12,489 bases of DNA from Patescibacteria group bacterium. Lineage in GTDB: Bacteria; Patescibacteriota; Minisyncoccia; Phycocordibacterales; UBA6065. The position numbers and the translations under genes were made by a program. Shown piece by piece: positions 6,891 through 12,489 of the stretch; the first letter of the stretch is position 1; each line of letters begins with the position of its first letter. The notes below the pieces were generated by a model, which was given only the letters and a program-made list of their open reading frames with translations, ran no database searches and had not been told where the DNA came from. The stretch lies in NCBI GenBank assembly GCA_028866595.1, contig JAGWHV010000021.1, positions 1-12,489 of the forward strand, in the 5' to 3' direction.

Positions 6891-7142
6891 TCACCGTATG
6901 TCCCGAACTCTCACATGCGGAAATTCGCTCCCAAGGCGGCTCAGTACGGCCGCTTTTTTCATAAAGACGATCGCCCGGGCCGGGGCCGGGGCCTTTACAT
7001 ATAACACCCCTCTCTTTATGTCGAAATTGGCGGAATCGATACCACAGATTTCTTTGAGGACCTTCGAAACAGCCTCTCTTTGAGCGCGCGAATCACCCTC
7101 GAACCTTGAGAACTTCTTTAAATAATCTGCTATGTTGAACAC
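6891..7142 (-). CDS. DciA-like (DUF721) short protein, putative helicase loader
   Basis: DciA, the DUF721 family, is the ancestral loader of the replicative helicase DnaB in bacteria without DnaC or DnaI. This 83-residue protein fits the family core: an N-terminal helical part (1-34), then RGVLYVKAPAPARAIVFMKKAAVLSRL (a strand followed by a helix), and the closing VRVRDIR typical of the last strand. It is shorter than common DciA proteins (roughly 100-170 residues), consisting of little more than the core domain. The start is GTG at 7142, 16 bp after dnaN in the same direction, so the two are probably cotranscribed. The position beside dnaN and dnaA supports a replication role. The family call comes from pattern recognition and was not verified by a profile search. 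Confidence 0.6.
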   Translation of the reverse strand: MFNIADYLKKFSRFEGDSRAQREAVSKVLKEICGIDSANFDIKRGVLYVKAPAPARAIVFMKKAAVLSRLGSEFPHVRVRDIR

Positions 7143-7158
7143 GGTCGCTCGATCAAAA

Positions 7159-8259
7159 CTACCTGTTCATCGGCATCACGAGATATGTGAATGACTTGTC
7201 GGAAACCCCCCTCATGACGAGCGGTTTGTTCGAGCCGCTTATAGAAACAGCGAGGCTGTCAGAATCTATCGAGGTGAGACAATCCGAGAGATATTTATGA
7301 TTAAAGTTTATGTCGATGTCCTGGCCTGTGACGCTCGAGTCTATGGTGTTTGTATACTCGCCGACGTCGCTGTTTTTCGTCGATATGACAAAAGACTTTT
7401 TAGATGGGAGGGCTTTGACGTTAACTTGATTAAATTTATCCGAAAAAACGTGCGAAGTCTTGAGTGAATCGACGAGATCCTGTTTAAGAACGACGACTTC
7501 GGTAACGAAAGCTTTCGGAATGATCTGCTTATAATCGGGAAATGTGGCATCGATGACGCGAGACATGAGATATATGTCTTTACCCTCAAAGGCGATCTGA
7601 TTCTTGTCAAAGATGACCTTTATGTCATCGGTTGTATTCTCAAGAGTCCTGATTATATCGTTCACGTTCTTGCTTGGAATAATAACCGGGGGAAAATCGA
7701 GAGTGTCTTTGATTTTTACTCGTTTTTCAGCGAGACGGAATGAGTCGGTGGAGACAAAGATTAATTCCGACCCATCTTTGTACACATACACGCTCGAGAG
7801 CTCGGGCTTCACGGTCGACGTCGAGGCGCTGTACACGACGGATTTGAAACCTTTAACGAGAATTTTTGGACTTATCTCGACGAATCGTTTGGTATCGAGT
7901 TTTGGGATCGCCGGAAAATCCTCTGGTGAGAATGTTTTTATGAGGGTCGTATTCGCCGATGTTGAAATAACAACGTTGCCTTCTTTTGATTGGAGGGTTA
8001 TGTTTTTTTCCTTCGGAAGACCAGCGAGAAGCGAGTTTAAGACAGCCCCCTGAAGCGCCACCTCGCCTTCAGATTCGACTTTAGCGGGTATTTTGATCTC
8101 TATACCGCAATCGAGGTTCGTGGCGCGTATTACGAGGGTGTTTTTCGCCGCTTTGATGTCTACACAAGCCAAAATAGGTAGGGAGAGATTCTTACCCGTC
8201 AGTCGGTCGGCTTTTGCTACCGCCTCTATCAGTTTGTCTTTAATGCACTCGATTTTCAT
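7159..8259 (-). CDS. dnaN: DNA polymerase III beta subunit (sliding clamp)
   Basis: DnaN forms the ring-shaped dimer that tethers the replicative polymerase to DNA and serves as a docking platform for repair factors. The 366-residue length is standard, made of three similar clamp domains (about 1-120, 121-245 and 246-366). Hallmarks are the LPILACVDIKA stretch near the N-terminus, STDSFRLAEKRV in the middle domain, the DATFPDYKQIIP motif, and the C-terminal YLVMPMNR that forms part of the hydrophobic peptide-binding cleft. The ATG at 8259 is preceded by AGGGG at a short spacing, the best ribosome binding site in the window. It lies downstream of dnaA in the same direction, across the presumed origin, and is followed by the dciA-like gene. 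Confidence 0.97.
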   Translation of the reverse strand: MKIECIKDKLIEAVAKADRLTGKNLSLPILACVDIKAAKNTLVIRATNLDCGIEIKIPAKVESEGEVALQGAVLNSLLAGLPKEKNITLQSKEGNVVISTSANTTLIKTFSPEDFPAIPKLDTKRFVEISPKILVKGFKSVVYSASTSTVKPELSSVYVYKDGSELIFVSTDSFRLAEKRVKIKDTLDFPPVIIPSKNVNDIIRTLENTTDDIKVIFDKNQIAFEGKDIYLMSRVIDATFPDYKQIIPKAFVTEVVVLKQDLVDSLKTSHVFSDKFNQVNVKALPSKKSFVISTKNSDVGEYTNTIDSSVTGQDIDINFNHKYLSDCLTSIDSDSLAVSISGSNKPLVMRGVSDKSFTYLVMPMNR

Positions 8260-8297
8260 ATCCCCTAGTATATCTCTTTATATTTCCCTTATAAGAA

Positions 8298-8309
8298 CTA
8301 TTACTACTA
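8298..8309 (-). promoter_or_regulatory. DnaA-trio-like triplet repeat
   Basis: Read on the - strand this is TAG-TAG-TAA-TAG, four consecutive triplets fitting the DnaA-trio pattern, usually written 3'-(G/A)AT-5'. It is separated from the paired DnaA boxes by ATA and GCGC. DnaA trios load DnaA onto single strands during unwinding. Compared with my memory of B. subtilis, the trio strand appears flipped relative to the boxes, which lowers confidence. Confidence 0.4.
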
Positions 8310-8316
8310 ATAGCGC

Positions 8317-8333
8317 TGTGGATATGTGAATAT
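8317..8333 (-). promoter_or_regulatory. Two adjoining DnaA boxes
   Basis: On the - strand these read ATATTCACA (8325-8333) and ATATCCACA (8317-8325), each one base from the TTATNCACA consensus and sharing position 8325. They point the same way and sit directly beside the GCGC block and the triplet repeat. Confidence 0.6.
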
Positions 8334-8385
8334 CTTTTTATACTGCTCTGGTTAAGGGTTTTAGTAATATCACTGCAGGAGAGCA

Positions 8386-8394
8386 TGTGAATAA
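8386..8394 (-). promoter_or_regulatory. DnaA box (TTATTCACA)
   Basis: TTATTCACA on the - strand matches the TTATNCACA consensus exactly, in the same orientation as the paired boxes 53 bp away. Confidence 0.6.
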
Positions 8395-8500
8395 TCGAGG
8401 GTAGGATTTGATAACTTTCGCACTCTGACCCGATATCGCAGTTCTTGTTCTATGCTATCCCTAATTTTTCCGCCCGTTGTACCTGGTCTTATCCTACAGA

Positions 8501-8509
8501 TAATCCACA
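8501..8509 (+). promoter_or_regulatory. DnaA-box-like site near the dnaA stop
   Basis: TAATCCACA differs from TTATCCACA at one position and lies 6 bp beyond the dnaA stop, in the opposite orientation to the other boxes. Confidence 0.4.
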
Positions 8510-8515
8510 AGAAAT

Positions 8516-9859
8516 CTACATGATGAGGGAGCGGATCTGATTGAGTTCTTGGAGGAGGGTTTGGTTTGATTTAATGTCCTCTTTTATTTTTTCACAGGAG
8601 TGGATGACGGTAGTATGGTCGCGGCCGCCGAGCTTTTCCCCTATCGAAGGGTATGAGATGTTCAGGTCTTCGCGGAGAAGATACATGATGACTTGCCGTG
8701 GTTTGACGACTTCTTTTTTTCTCGTTTTCTCATATATATTGTTCTCCTCTATATTGTAGAAATCAGAGACAATCTTGACCACATCTTTGACGGATACGCT
8801 CTTTTTTGGTTTGGCGGTGTTCTTGAGGATGTTTTTTATCTCTATGACGTTAAGTTCCCTGCCGCGGAGCTGGGTTTGGACGGCTATCGAGTTGACGATT
8901 CCCTCGAGCTCGCGGACATTTCCTTCTATCGAACTCGCGACGAGCTCGACAAGATCGCCTGAAAGGCCTACGCTTTGTCGCCCGAGCTTGGTTTTGAGGA
9001 TGTTGAGCCTCGATTCAAAGTCCGGAGCGGCCACATCGACGATCATGCCGGCGCTGAAGCGCGATTTTATCCTGTCCTCGAGGTTTTGAATGTGATTGGG
9101 ATGTCTATCAGAAGAGCAGATGAGCTGTTTGTTGTTTTCATGAAGGGCGTTAAAGAGGTGGAAGAACTCTTCGGCGATCTTTTCTTTGCTCGAAAAGAAC
9201 TGGACATCGTCCATGATGAGTACGTCATATTTGCGATATTTCTCCTTGAACTGGTTCGCCCGACCGAGCTGGAGCGAATTCATATAGTCGACGCCGAATT
9301 TCTCGGATGTGATGTAGTAGACCTTTTTTGAAGGGAAGTTCGCCTTGATGTAATTCCCCACCGCCTGGATGAGGTGGGTCTTGCCGCGGCCGGTGTCCCC
9401 GTGGATGAAGAGCGGATTATAAGCGACACCAGGATTCTTCATAACGGTCTGGGCGGCGGCGTGGGCGAGCTCATTGAATGGTCCGACGACGAACGTTTCG
9501 AATGTGTATTTCGGATTGAGGTTATCCTCTTTGTTTATGTAGTGGTCCTGAAGGGGTAGTTCGTATACCGGGGAGGACTTTTGAGCCTCGTCGGCGGGTT
9601 CTCGGCGCTCGGGAGCCTTGGATATTACGTATTCAAGCGAGCGGACATCATTGCCGAAGTCGCGGAGGTATTTGAGGATGACTTTGTGGAGCTTGTCGGA
9701 GAGCCAGTCTTTGGCGAAAGCATTTGGGACGGCGAGATAGACGACGCCTTCGTCGACCTTGTTTATGTATGTATCGCGGAACCAGGTGCTGAAGGTGGCT
9801 TTCGATACTTGCAGCTCGATGGTCCCGAGTACAGTCTCCCAAAGTTTTTTGTTATCCAT
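8516..9859 (-). CDS. dnaA: DnaA, chromosomal replication initiator
   Basis: DnaA binds DnaA boxes, unwinds the origin and helps place the helicase. The 447-residue protein shows all four domains. An N-terminal partner-binding domain (about 1-78) starts MDNKKLWETVLGTIE and is followed by a short linker. The AAA+ ATPase (about 115-330) has Walker A GDTGRGKT (154-161, slightly unusual against the common GGVGLGKT), Walker B with D217-D218, the SDRHPNHIQNLEDRIKSRF region holding the arginine finger, and sensor-2 arginine in GNVRELEG (near 316). The DNA-binding domain has the signature GGRDHTTVIH (411-420). The start is placed where the typical N-terminus begins; only a weak AGAGAG lies before it. 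The gap upstream contains a DnaA box and tandem repeats, consistent with autoregulation. Confidence 0.97.
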   Translation of the reverse strand: MDNKKLWETVLGTIELQVSKATFSTWFRDTYINKVDEGVVYLAVPNAFAKDWLSDKLHKVILKYLRDFGNDVRSLEYVISKAPERREPADEAQKSSPVYELPLQDHYINKEDNLNPKYTFETFVVGPFNELAHAAAQTVMKNPGVAYNPLFIHGDTGRGKTHLIQAVGNYIKANFPSKKVYYITSEKFGVDYMNSLQLGRANQFKEKYRKYDVLIMDDVQFFSSKEKIAEEFFHLFNALHENNKQLICSSDRHPNHIQNLEDRIKSRFSAGMIVDVAAPDFESRLNILKTKLGRQSVGLSGDLVELVASSIEGNVRELEGIVNSIAVQTQLRGRELNVIEIKNILKNTAKPKKSVSVKDVVKIVSDFYNIEENNIYEKTRKKEVVKPRQVIMYLLREDLNISYPSIGEKLGGRDHTTVIHSCEKIKEDIKSNQTLLQELNQIRSLIM

Positions 9860-9914
9860 GATCTCTCTAGATGAAGCACAGCAAGTATATGCCGCTTAGG
9901 GGAATTGTAGTACT

Positions 9915-9923
9915 TGTGGATGA
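9915..9923 (-). promoter_or_regulatory. DnaA-box-like site in the dnaA leader
   Basis: TCATCCACA on the - strand is one base from consensus. It lies just downstream of the transcription start predicted from the putative dnaA promoter, where bound DnaA could repress its own gene, as known in other bacteria. The regulation here is inferred. Confidence 0.4.
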
Positions 9924-9932
9924 TAAGTAAAT

Positions 9933-9965
9933 GTGTTAATAATGTGTGTACAACGTGTTTACAAC
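9933..9965. repeat. Three tandem 11-bp repeats (iteron-like)
   Basis: GTGTTAATAAT (9933-9943), GTGTGTACAAC (9944-9954) and GTGTTTACAAC (9955-9965) lie end to end with no spacer. The last two share 10 of 11 bases; the first shares 8 of 11 with the third. A period of 11 bp puts the copies on roughly the same face of the helix, suggesting cooperative protein binding. They coincide with the putative dnaA and rpmH promoters. Confidence 0.6.
9936..9964 (-). promoter_or_regulatory. Putative dnaA promoter inside the repeats
   Basis: On the - strand, a -35 TTGTAA (9959-9964) and a -10 TATTAA (9936-9941) are separated by exactly 17 bp, each matching 4 of 6 consensus bases. The predicted leader is about 70 nt and contains the DnaA-box-like site at 9915-9923. 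Confidence 0.4.
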
Positions 9966-9986
9966 ACCCTCGTCAGAAAATTTACT
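9958..9986 (+). promoter_or_regulatory. Putative rpmH-rnpA-yidC promoter
   Basis: A -35 TTTACA (9958-9963) and a -10 TTTACT (9981-9986) are separated by 17 bp. The -35 overlaps that of the divergent dnaA promoter. The -10 falls across the loop of an inverted repeat at 9971-9995 (CAGAAAA/TTTTCTG arms extended by CG and a G-T pair). Matches to consensus are moderate. Confidence 0.35.
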
Positions 9987-10020
9987 TTTCTGGCGAAATA
10001 GGTTAGAGTAATCGACTCTC

Positions 10021-10158
10021 ATGGCTATCACATACAAGACAAAAAACAGAAAAAGGGCGCGCGCTCACGGCTTCCTCGCTCGCAAGAAATCCCCTACCGG
10101 TCGCAAGACTCTCGCTCGTCGGCGCCACAAAGGCCGCCGCCGGATTGTTACGGTTTAA
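10021..10158 (+). CDS. rpmH: Ribosomal protein bL34
   Basis: Translation from the ATG gives a 45-residue protein that is strongly basic and fits bL34. It starts MAITYKTKNRKRARAHGF, includes LARKKSPTGRKTLARRRHKGR, and ends RRIVTV. bL34 is a late-assembling protein of the large ribosomal subunit, and 44-47 residues is normal. The common bacterial form begins MKRTYQP and has HGFRxRMxTxxGRxVLxxRRxKGRxxL; this copy keeps the HGF, TGR and RRRHKGR landmarks. No Shine-Dalgarno sequence precedes the start. It lies divergent to dnaA, the classic rpmH position, and is followed after only 2 bp by rnpA. Confidence 0.95.
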   Translation: MAITYKTKNRKRARAHGFLARKKSPTGRKTLARRRHKGRRRIVTV

Positions 10159-10160
10159 AA

Positions 10161-10493
10161 ATGATCAAAAAGAGGGATCGCCTGACGGCGAAAGACATAC
10201 AAGCTCTCTCTCTGGGAAAAAGCGTCTTCGGGACGCTTGTTTCTTTTCGATACGTGGGCGCAGAGAAGACAAAGATCGCCGCGGCTGTCGCCAAGAAAGG
10301 CGCGCCCCGGGCCGTCGACCGTAACAGGATCCGCCGCCGCGTGTACGCGGCGGCCGTTAAACCCCTTTCTCGCGTCTCAGTACCCTTCCACGGCATGATC
10401 ATGGCGAAGAAAGAAGCGGCGACGGCGCCATTCGACAGACTTGTCTCCGACATCGAGACCGTCTTCAGCCGCGCGGGACTTTTCGGGAGATAA
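10161..10493 (+). CDS. rnpA: Ribonuclease P protein component
   Basis: RnpA is the protein cofactor of RNase P, which removes the 5' leader from tRNA precursors; it helps the catalytic RNA bind substrate. The 110-residue length is typical. The family signature is clear: KIAAAVAKKGAPRAVDRNRIRRRVYAA (38-64), where RNRIRRR (54-60) is the conserved RNxxKR-type RNA-binding helix. The N-terminal KKRDRLTAKD region is also family-like. It starts 2 bp after rpmH, so translational coupling is likely. The RNase P RNA gene was not identified in this window. yidC follows after 20 bp, completing the conserved rpmH-rnpA-yidC cluster. Confidence 0.95.
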   Translation: MIKKRDRLTAKDIQALSLGKSVFGTLVSFRYVGAEKTKIAAAVAKKGAPRAVDRNRIRRRVYAAAVKPLSRVSVPFHGMIMAKKEAATAPFDRLVSDIETVFSRAGLFGR

Positions 10494-10513
10494 CTGATAG
10501 TCTTAATCAACCC

Positions 10514-11233
10514 ATGTATACCACATTTATCTATAATCCCCTTTATAACGGCCTTATTTTGGTGATGGACGCAGTGAGATCTATGCCGTGGATCGATGCC
10601 GGGATGGTTGTCATCATATTTACAGTTATCGTCAGACTCATTCTCTTCCCTCTTTCAAAGAAGGCAGCCCGCACCCAGATAATGATGCGCTATGCTGAAC
10701 CGGAGATCGCCGCTCTGCGCGAAAAATACAAAGACGATAAACAGACTCTCGCTATGCAGACCATGGCCCTATATAAAGCCAAGAAGATAAATCCTTTTTC
10801 GAGCATCCTCCTTCTGTTCATCCAGTTGCCGATCCTTTTTGCGCTCTACCGCATATTCCTCAACTCGGGCCTCTCTGTCGTTCATACCGATCTTCTCTAT
10901 TCGTTCGTGCCTGTGCCGCCGACGATAGGCACTCATTTTCTCGGCCTTTTTGATGTGACGAAGAGGAGCTGGTTCCTCGCCATCGTCGCCGGCGTCTCGC
11001 AGTTCTTCCAAATCCAGCTCTCTGCGCCGCCGACCAAGAGAGACGCCAATGGCCGTCTCTCTCAAGAAAGTATGATGCACCTTATGATGCGCTTCTCCAT
11101 GCCGCTCATCATATTCATCATCTGTGTTAATATCTCGTCCGCTCTTGCTATCTACTGGGTGACGAGCAACCTTTTCATGATCGGTCAGGAGCTCTATCTC
11201 CGCCGCCAGATCATTAAAGAGAAAACCGCCTAG
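10514..11233 (+). CDS. yidC: YidC/Oxa1 membrane protein insertase
   Basis: YidC inserts membrane proteins, alone or with the Sec translocon. The 239-residue protein is the short form without the large periplasmic domain of E. coli YidC. It has a first hydrophobic segment (about 6-20) and a second helix carrying the conserved groove arginine, R41, in FTVIVRLILFPLSKKA. A cytoplasmic helical hairpin follows (about 48-95), then LLFIQLPILFALYRIF (100-115) and the C-terminal helices around 153-170 and 193-228. There is no lipobox cysteine near the N-terminus, unlike SpoIIIJ-type lipoproteins. The end is basic, as expected for ribosome contact. It is last in the rpmH-rnpA-yidC cluster; its TAG stop lies at the centre of the following terminator. 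Confidence 0.95.
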   Translation: MYTTFIYNPLYNGLILVMDAVRSMPWIDAGMVVIIFTVIVRLILFPLSKKAARTQIMMRYAEPEIAALREKYKDDKQTLAMQTMALYKAKKINPFSSILLLFIQLPILFALYRIFLNSGLSVVHTDLLYSFVPVPPTIGTHFLGLFDVTKRSWFLAIVAGVSQFFQIQLSAPPTKRDANGRLSQESMMHLMMRFSMPLIIFIICVNISSALAIYWVTSNLFMIGQELYLRRQIIKEKTA

Positions 11234-11244
11234 GCGGTTTTCTC
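11219..11244. terminator. Perfect palindromic terminator, bidirectional
   Basis: GAGAAAACCGCC (11219-11230), then TA, then the exact reverse complement to 11244, ending in TTTTCTC. It separates yidC, whose stop codon occupies the centre, from the convergent propeller-protein gene, whose stop is 8 bp away. The trailing T-runs are short on both strands. Confidence 0.75.
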
Positions 11245-11252
11245 GCTCTTCA

Positions 11253-12489
11253 TCACTGCGTCAAGTCGTATCGCCACACGGTGAGGTCGTCTTTATTCAT
11301 GAGTACGAGGACTTTTTCAGTCGGATCGAGAGAGAGGTTCGTCATATCCATCGACGTACCCGCTTCCGTGAGAGGGTCGAATATTTGGGTGGTCTGACCT
11401 GTTTTCGTATCTATGCTCCACAAAGCGTCATCGAATGCGACTTTGCCTTTGTACCAATCGTCGGGGTATGAACCCGCGGGTAAGGATTTCGGCACGGCGC
11501 AGTAGACGAGGGTTGGGGTTTTTGCGCTCCACACGCACTTGTCGGCGAGCGTCGTTACGCCAAGGCCGACGGATGTTCCTTTCTTGATATTGAATACAGC
11601 CGTGCCGAGAGCGCCATTCGTCGTACCCGAGTAAAGGATGAGGGAGCCGTCGGGGTTCGATCGGGCGGCGAGCCCGTCTGTGCCGTTGAGGATCTCGCTA
11701 AACGCACTCGTCTTTGGATTTAAGTAGTAAGCGCTCGCTTCTACGCTTCCGCTCGGCCGAGGATAGAGCACTATGTCAGGCGAAGTCCAGGCGGCTGCCC
11801 AATCTCCGAAGGAAGAGTCGAAGATATCCGTCTTGGCCGAGCCATCGAGGTTTGCTCGGATGCCCTGGGCGCCGTTTATGTTCTCATCGAGATAGAAGAT
11901 ATTCGAGCCCGCCACCGTCAGATCGGCTATGCCGTCGGGAAGATATACGCCGTCGATCGCTTTTTCTGGGTCAGTGGTCGTCGATACTCTGCCGACGAAC
12001 GTCTTTATCGTCTGGTTATCGCTGTCGAGATAGCGTAGGACGAAATGCGTCCCATCCACAGACCAGAGAGCCTGATAGATTTTTGGTATCGTTATGTTCG
12101 ATATCTGGGTGACGGTCGGATCGTCCGTCGGCGTGTCATATATATGGCCAGTCGCCCTCTCCATGTAGCGAATGATGACCTGAGTCGAGGTGCCGCTCTT
12201 TGCGTCGAAAGCCACGGCGCCGGCCGCCGGCACGGAGGATATCTGGCGCAACCGGGGCGAAGCGGCGGCCGGCTGGTTGCCGCTCAAATCGATCGTCGTG
12301 CTGCCGGTATGTCCCTGGTTCGTTGGATTGCCAGCAGTGCTCGTCGCTGCCGGTCCTTGTCCGAACGGAAATAGGCCGCCCGGGCTGTTCGGAGTTTGGA
12401 CTGTCGGCGTCTGGTTGCCGCCTAGTCTCGACAAGAAGTACCATCCAGCGACGCCGAGGACAGTAACGAGGACGAGTATGATGATGTAA
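11253..12489 (-). CDS. Membrane-anchored beta-propeller-like surface protein (5' end missing)
   Basis: The gene is open to the right edge of the window, so its true start is not visible. At least 411 residues are present. The first visible stretch, encoded at 12435-12488, is a membrane helix (YIIILVLVTVLGVAGWYF). It is followed by a Pro/Thr/Ser/Gly/Asn-rich linker of about 60 residues and then repeated strand-rich units such as ALWSVDGTHFVLRYLD, ARSNPDGSLILYSGTT and NLSLDPTEKVLVLMNKDDLTVWRYD. These resemble blades of a TolB/WD40-like propeller. Two cysteines in DKCVWSAKTPTLVYCAVP may form a disulfide outside the cell. A TTG at 12434 is in frame but would cut off the helix, so it is rejected as the start. 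The function is unknown. It converges on yidC. Confidence 0.75.
   Translation of the reverse strand, partial: YIIILVLVTVLGVAGWYFLSRLGGNQTPTVQTPNSPGGLFPFGQGPAATSTAGNPTNQGHTGSTTIDLSGNQPAAASPRLRQISSVPAAGAVAFDAKSGTSTQVIIRYMERATGHIYDTPTDDPTVTQISNITIPKIYQALWSVDGTHFVLRYLDSDNQTIKTFVGRVSTTTDPEKAIDGVYLPDGIADLTVAGSNIFYLDENINGAQGIRANLDGSAKTDIFDSSFGDWAAAWTSPDIVLYPRPSGSVEASAYYLNPKTSAFSEILNGTDGLAARSNPDGSLILYSGTTNGALGTAVFNIKKGTSVGLGVTTLADKCVWSAKTPTLVYCAVPKSLPAGSYPDDWYKGKVAFDDALWSIDTKTGQTTQIFDPLTEAGTSMDMTNLSLDPTEKVLVLMNKDDLTVWRYDLTQ

Larger units (their letters stand above)
8262..8509. other. Putative chromosomal origin (oriC)
   Basis: The 256-bp gap between dnaN and dnaA holds four DnaA-box-like sites, of which two (8325-8333 and 8386-8394) are TTATNCACA-type and two are near matches. 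An AT-rich tract lies beside dnaN (8267-8312). Next to the tract come repeated CTA/TTA triplets (8298-8309), a GCGC block (8313-8316) and two boxes that share one base (8317-8333). This order of boxes, GC block, triplets and AT-rich DNA toward dnaN resembles the unwinding region of the Bacillus subtilis origin. Location between dnaA and dnaN is the commonest origin site in bacteria. The dnaN promoter should also lie here. Confidence 0.7.

Noticed and set aside
6643..6894. Antisense frame opposite the small membrane protein
   Set aside because: The + strand product has two clean membrane helices; the antisense product has no coherent pattern.
6975..6993. GGGGCC-type short repeat
   Set aside because: It encodes the Ala-Pro-Ala-Pro-Ala stretch of the dciA-like protein; a codon effect rather than a separate element.

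Overview
This window looks like the chromosomal replication-origin region of a Patescibacteria (Candidate Phyla Radiation) bacterium, most likely a Parcubacteria-type lineage. That assignment is inference. It rests on the small, compact genes, the many starts without a Shine-Dalgarno sequence, a lineage-typical penicillin-binding protein, and the dciA-like/dnaN/dnaA/rpmH/rnpA/yidC order. UGA is used as a normal stop (yebC, ruvC, the dciA-like gene), so this is not one of the UGA=Gly lineages. No mobile element, CRISPR array, rRNA or tRNA is visible.

Layout. (1) 1-346 has no convincing protein gene but is densely self-complementary. Its main feature is an imperfect 25-bp long-range helix (129-155 with 269-295), so it probably encodes a structured RNA that I cannot assign to a family. 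(2) 347-2398 is a recombination/translation operon, ruvB-yebC-ruvC, with no ruvA; the YebC lacks its third domain. (3) 2399-2707 is a promoter region with a perfect DnaA box and a palindrome over a putative -10, followed by a very acidic 72-residue protein of unknown function. (4) A long bidirectional hairpin separates this from tyrS (- strand). (5) tyrS diverges from a class A penicillin-binding protein gene, which is followed by a two-helix membrane protein. (6) 6891-9859 (- strand) holds a short DciA/DUF721-like gene, dnaN, an origin-like intergenic region and dnaA. (7) 9860-10020 is a divergent control region with three tandem 11-bp repeats. (8) rpmH-rnpA-yidC (+ strand) ends in a perfect hairpin. 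(9) A convergent gene for a membrane-anchored, beta-propeller-like surface protein runs off the right edge.

How the parts fit. DnaA would bind the boxes between dnaN and dnaA and open the AT-rich stretch next to dnaN. The DciA-like protein is a plausible helicase loader and DnaN is the sliding clamp. If the origin lies at 8260-8515, tyrS, the dciA-like gene, dnaN and dnaA (left) and rpmH, rnpA and yidC (right) are transcribed with the fork. The ruvB operon, the acidic gene, the PBP gene and the propeller gene are transcribed against it. RuvB/RuvC process Holliday junctions, YebC and TyrRS serve translation, and the PBP and YidC build the envelope.
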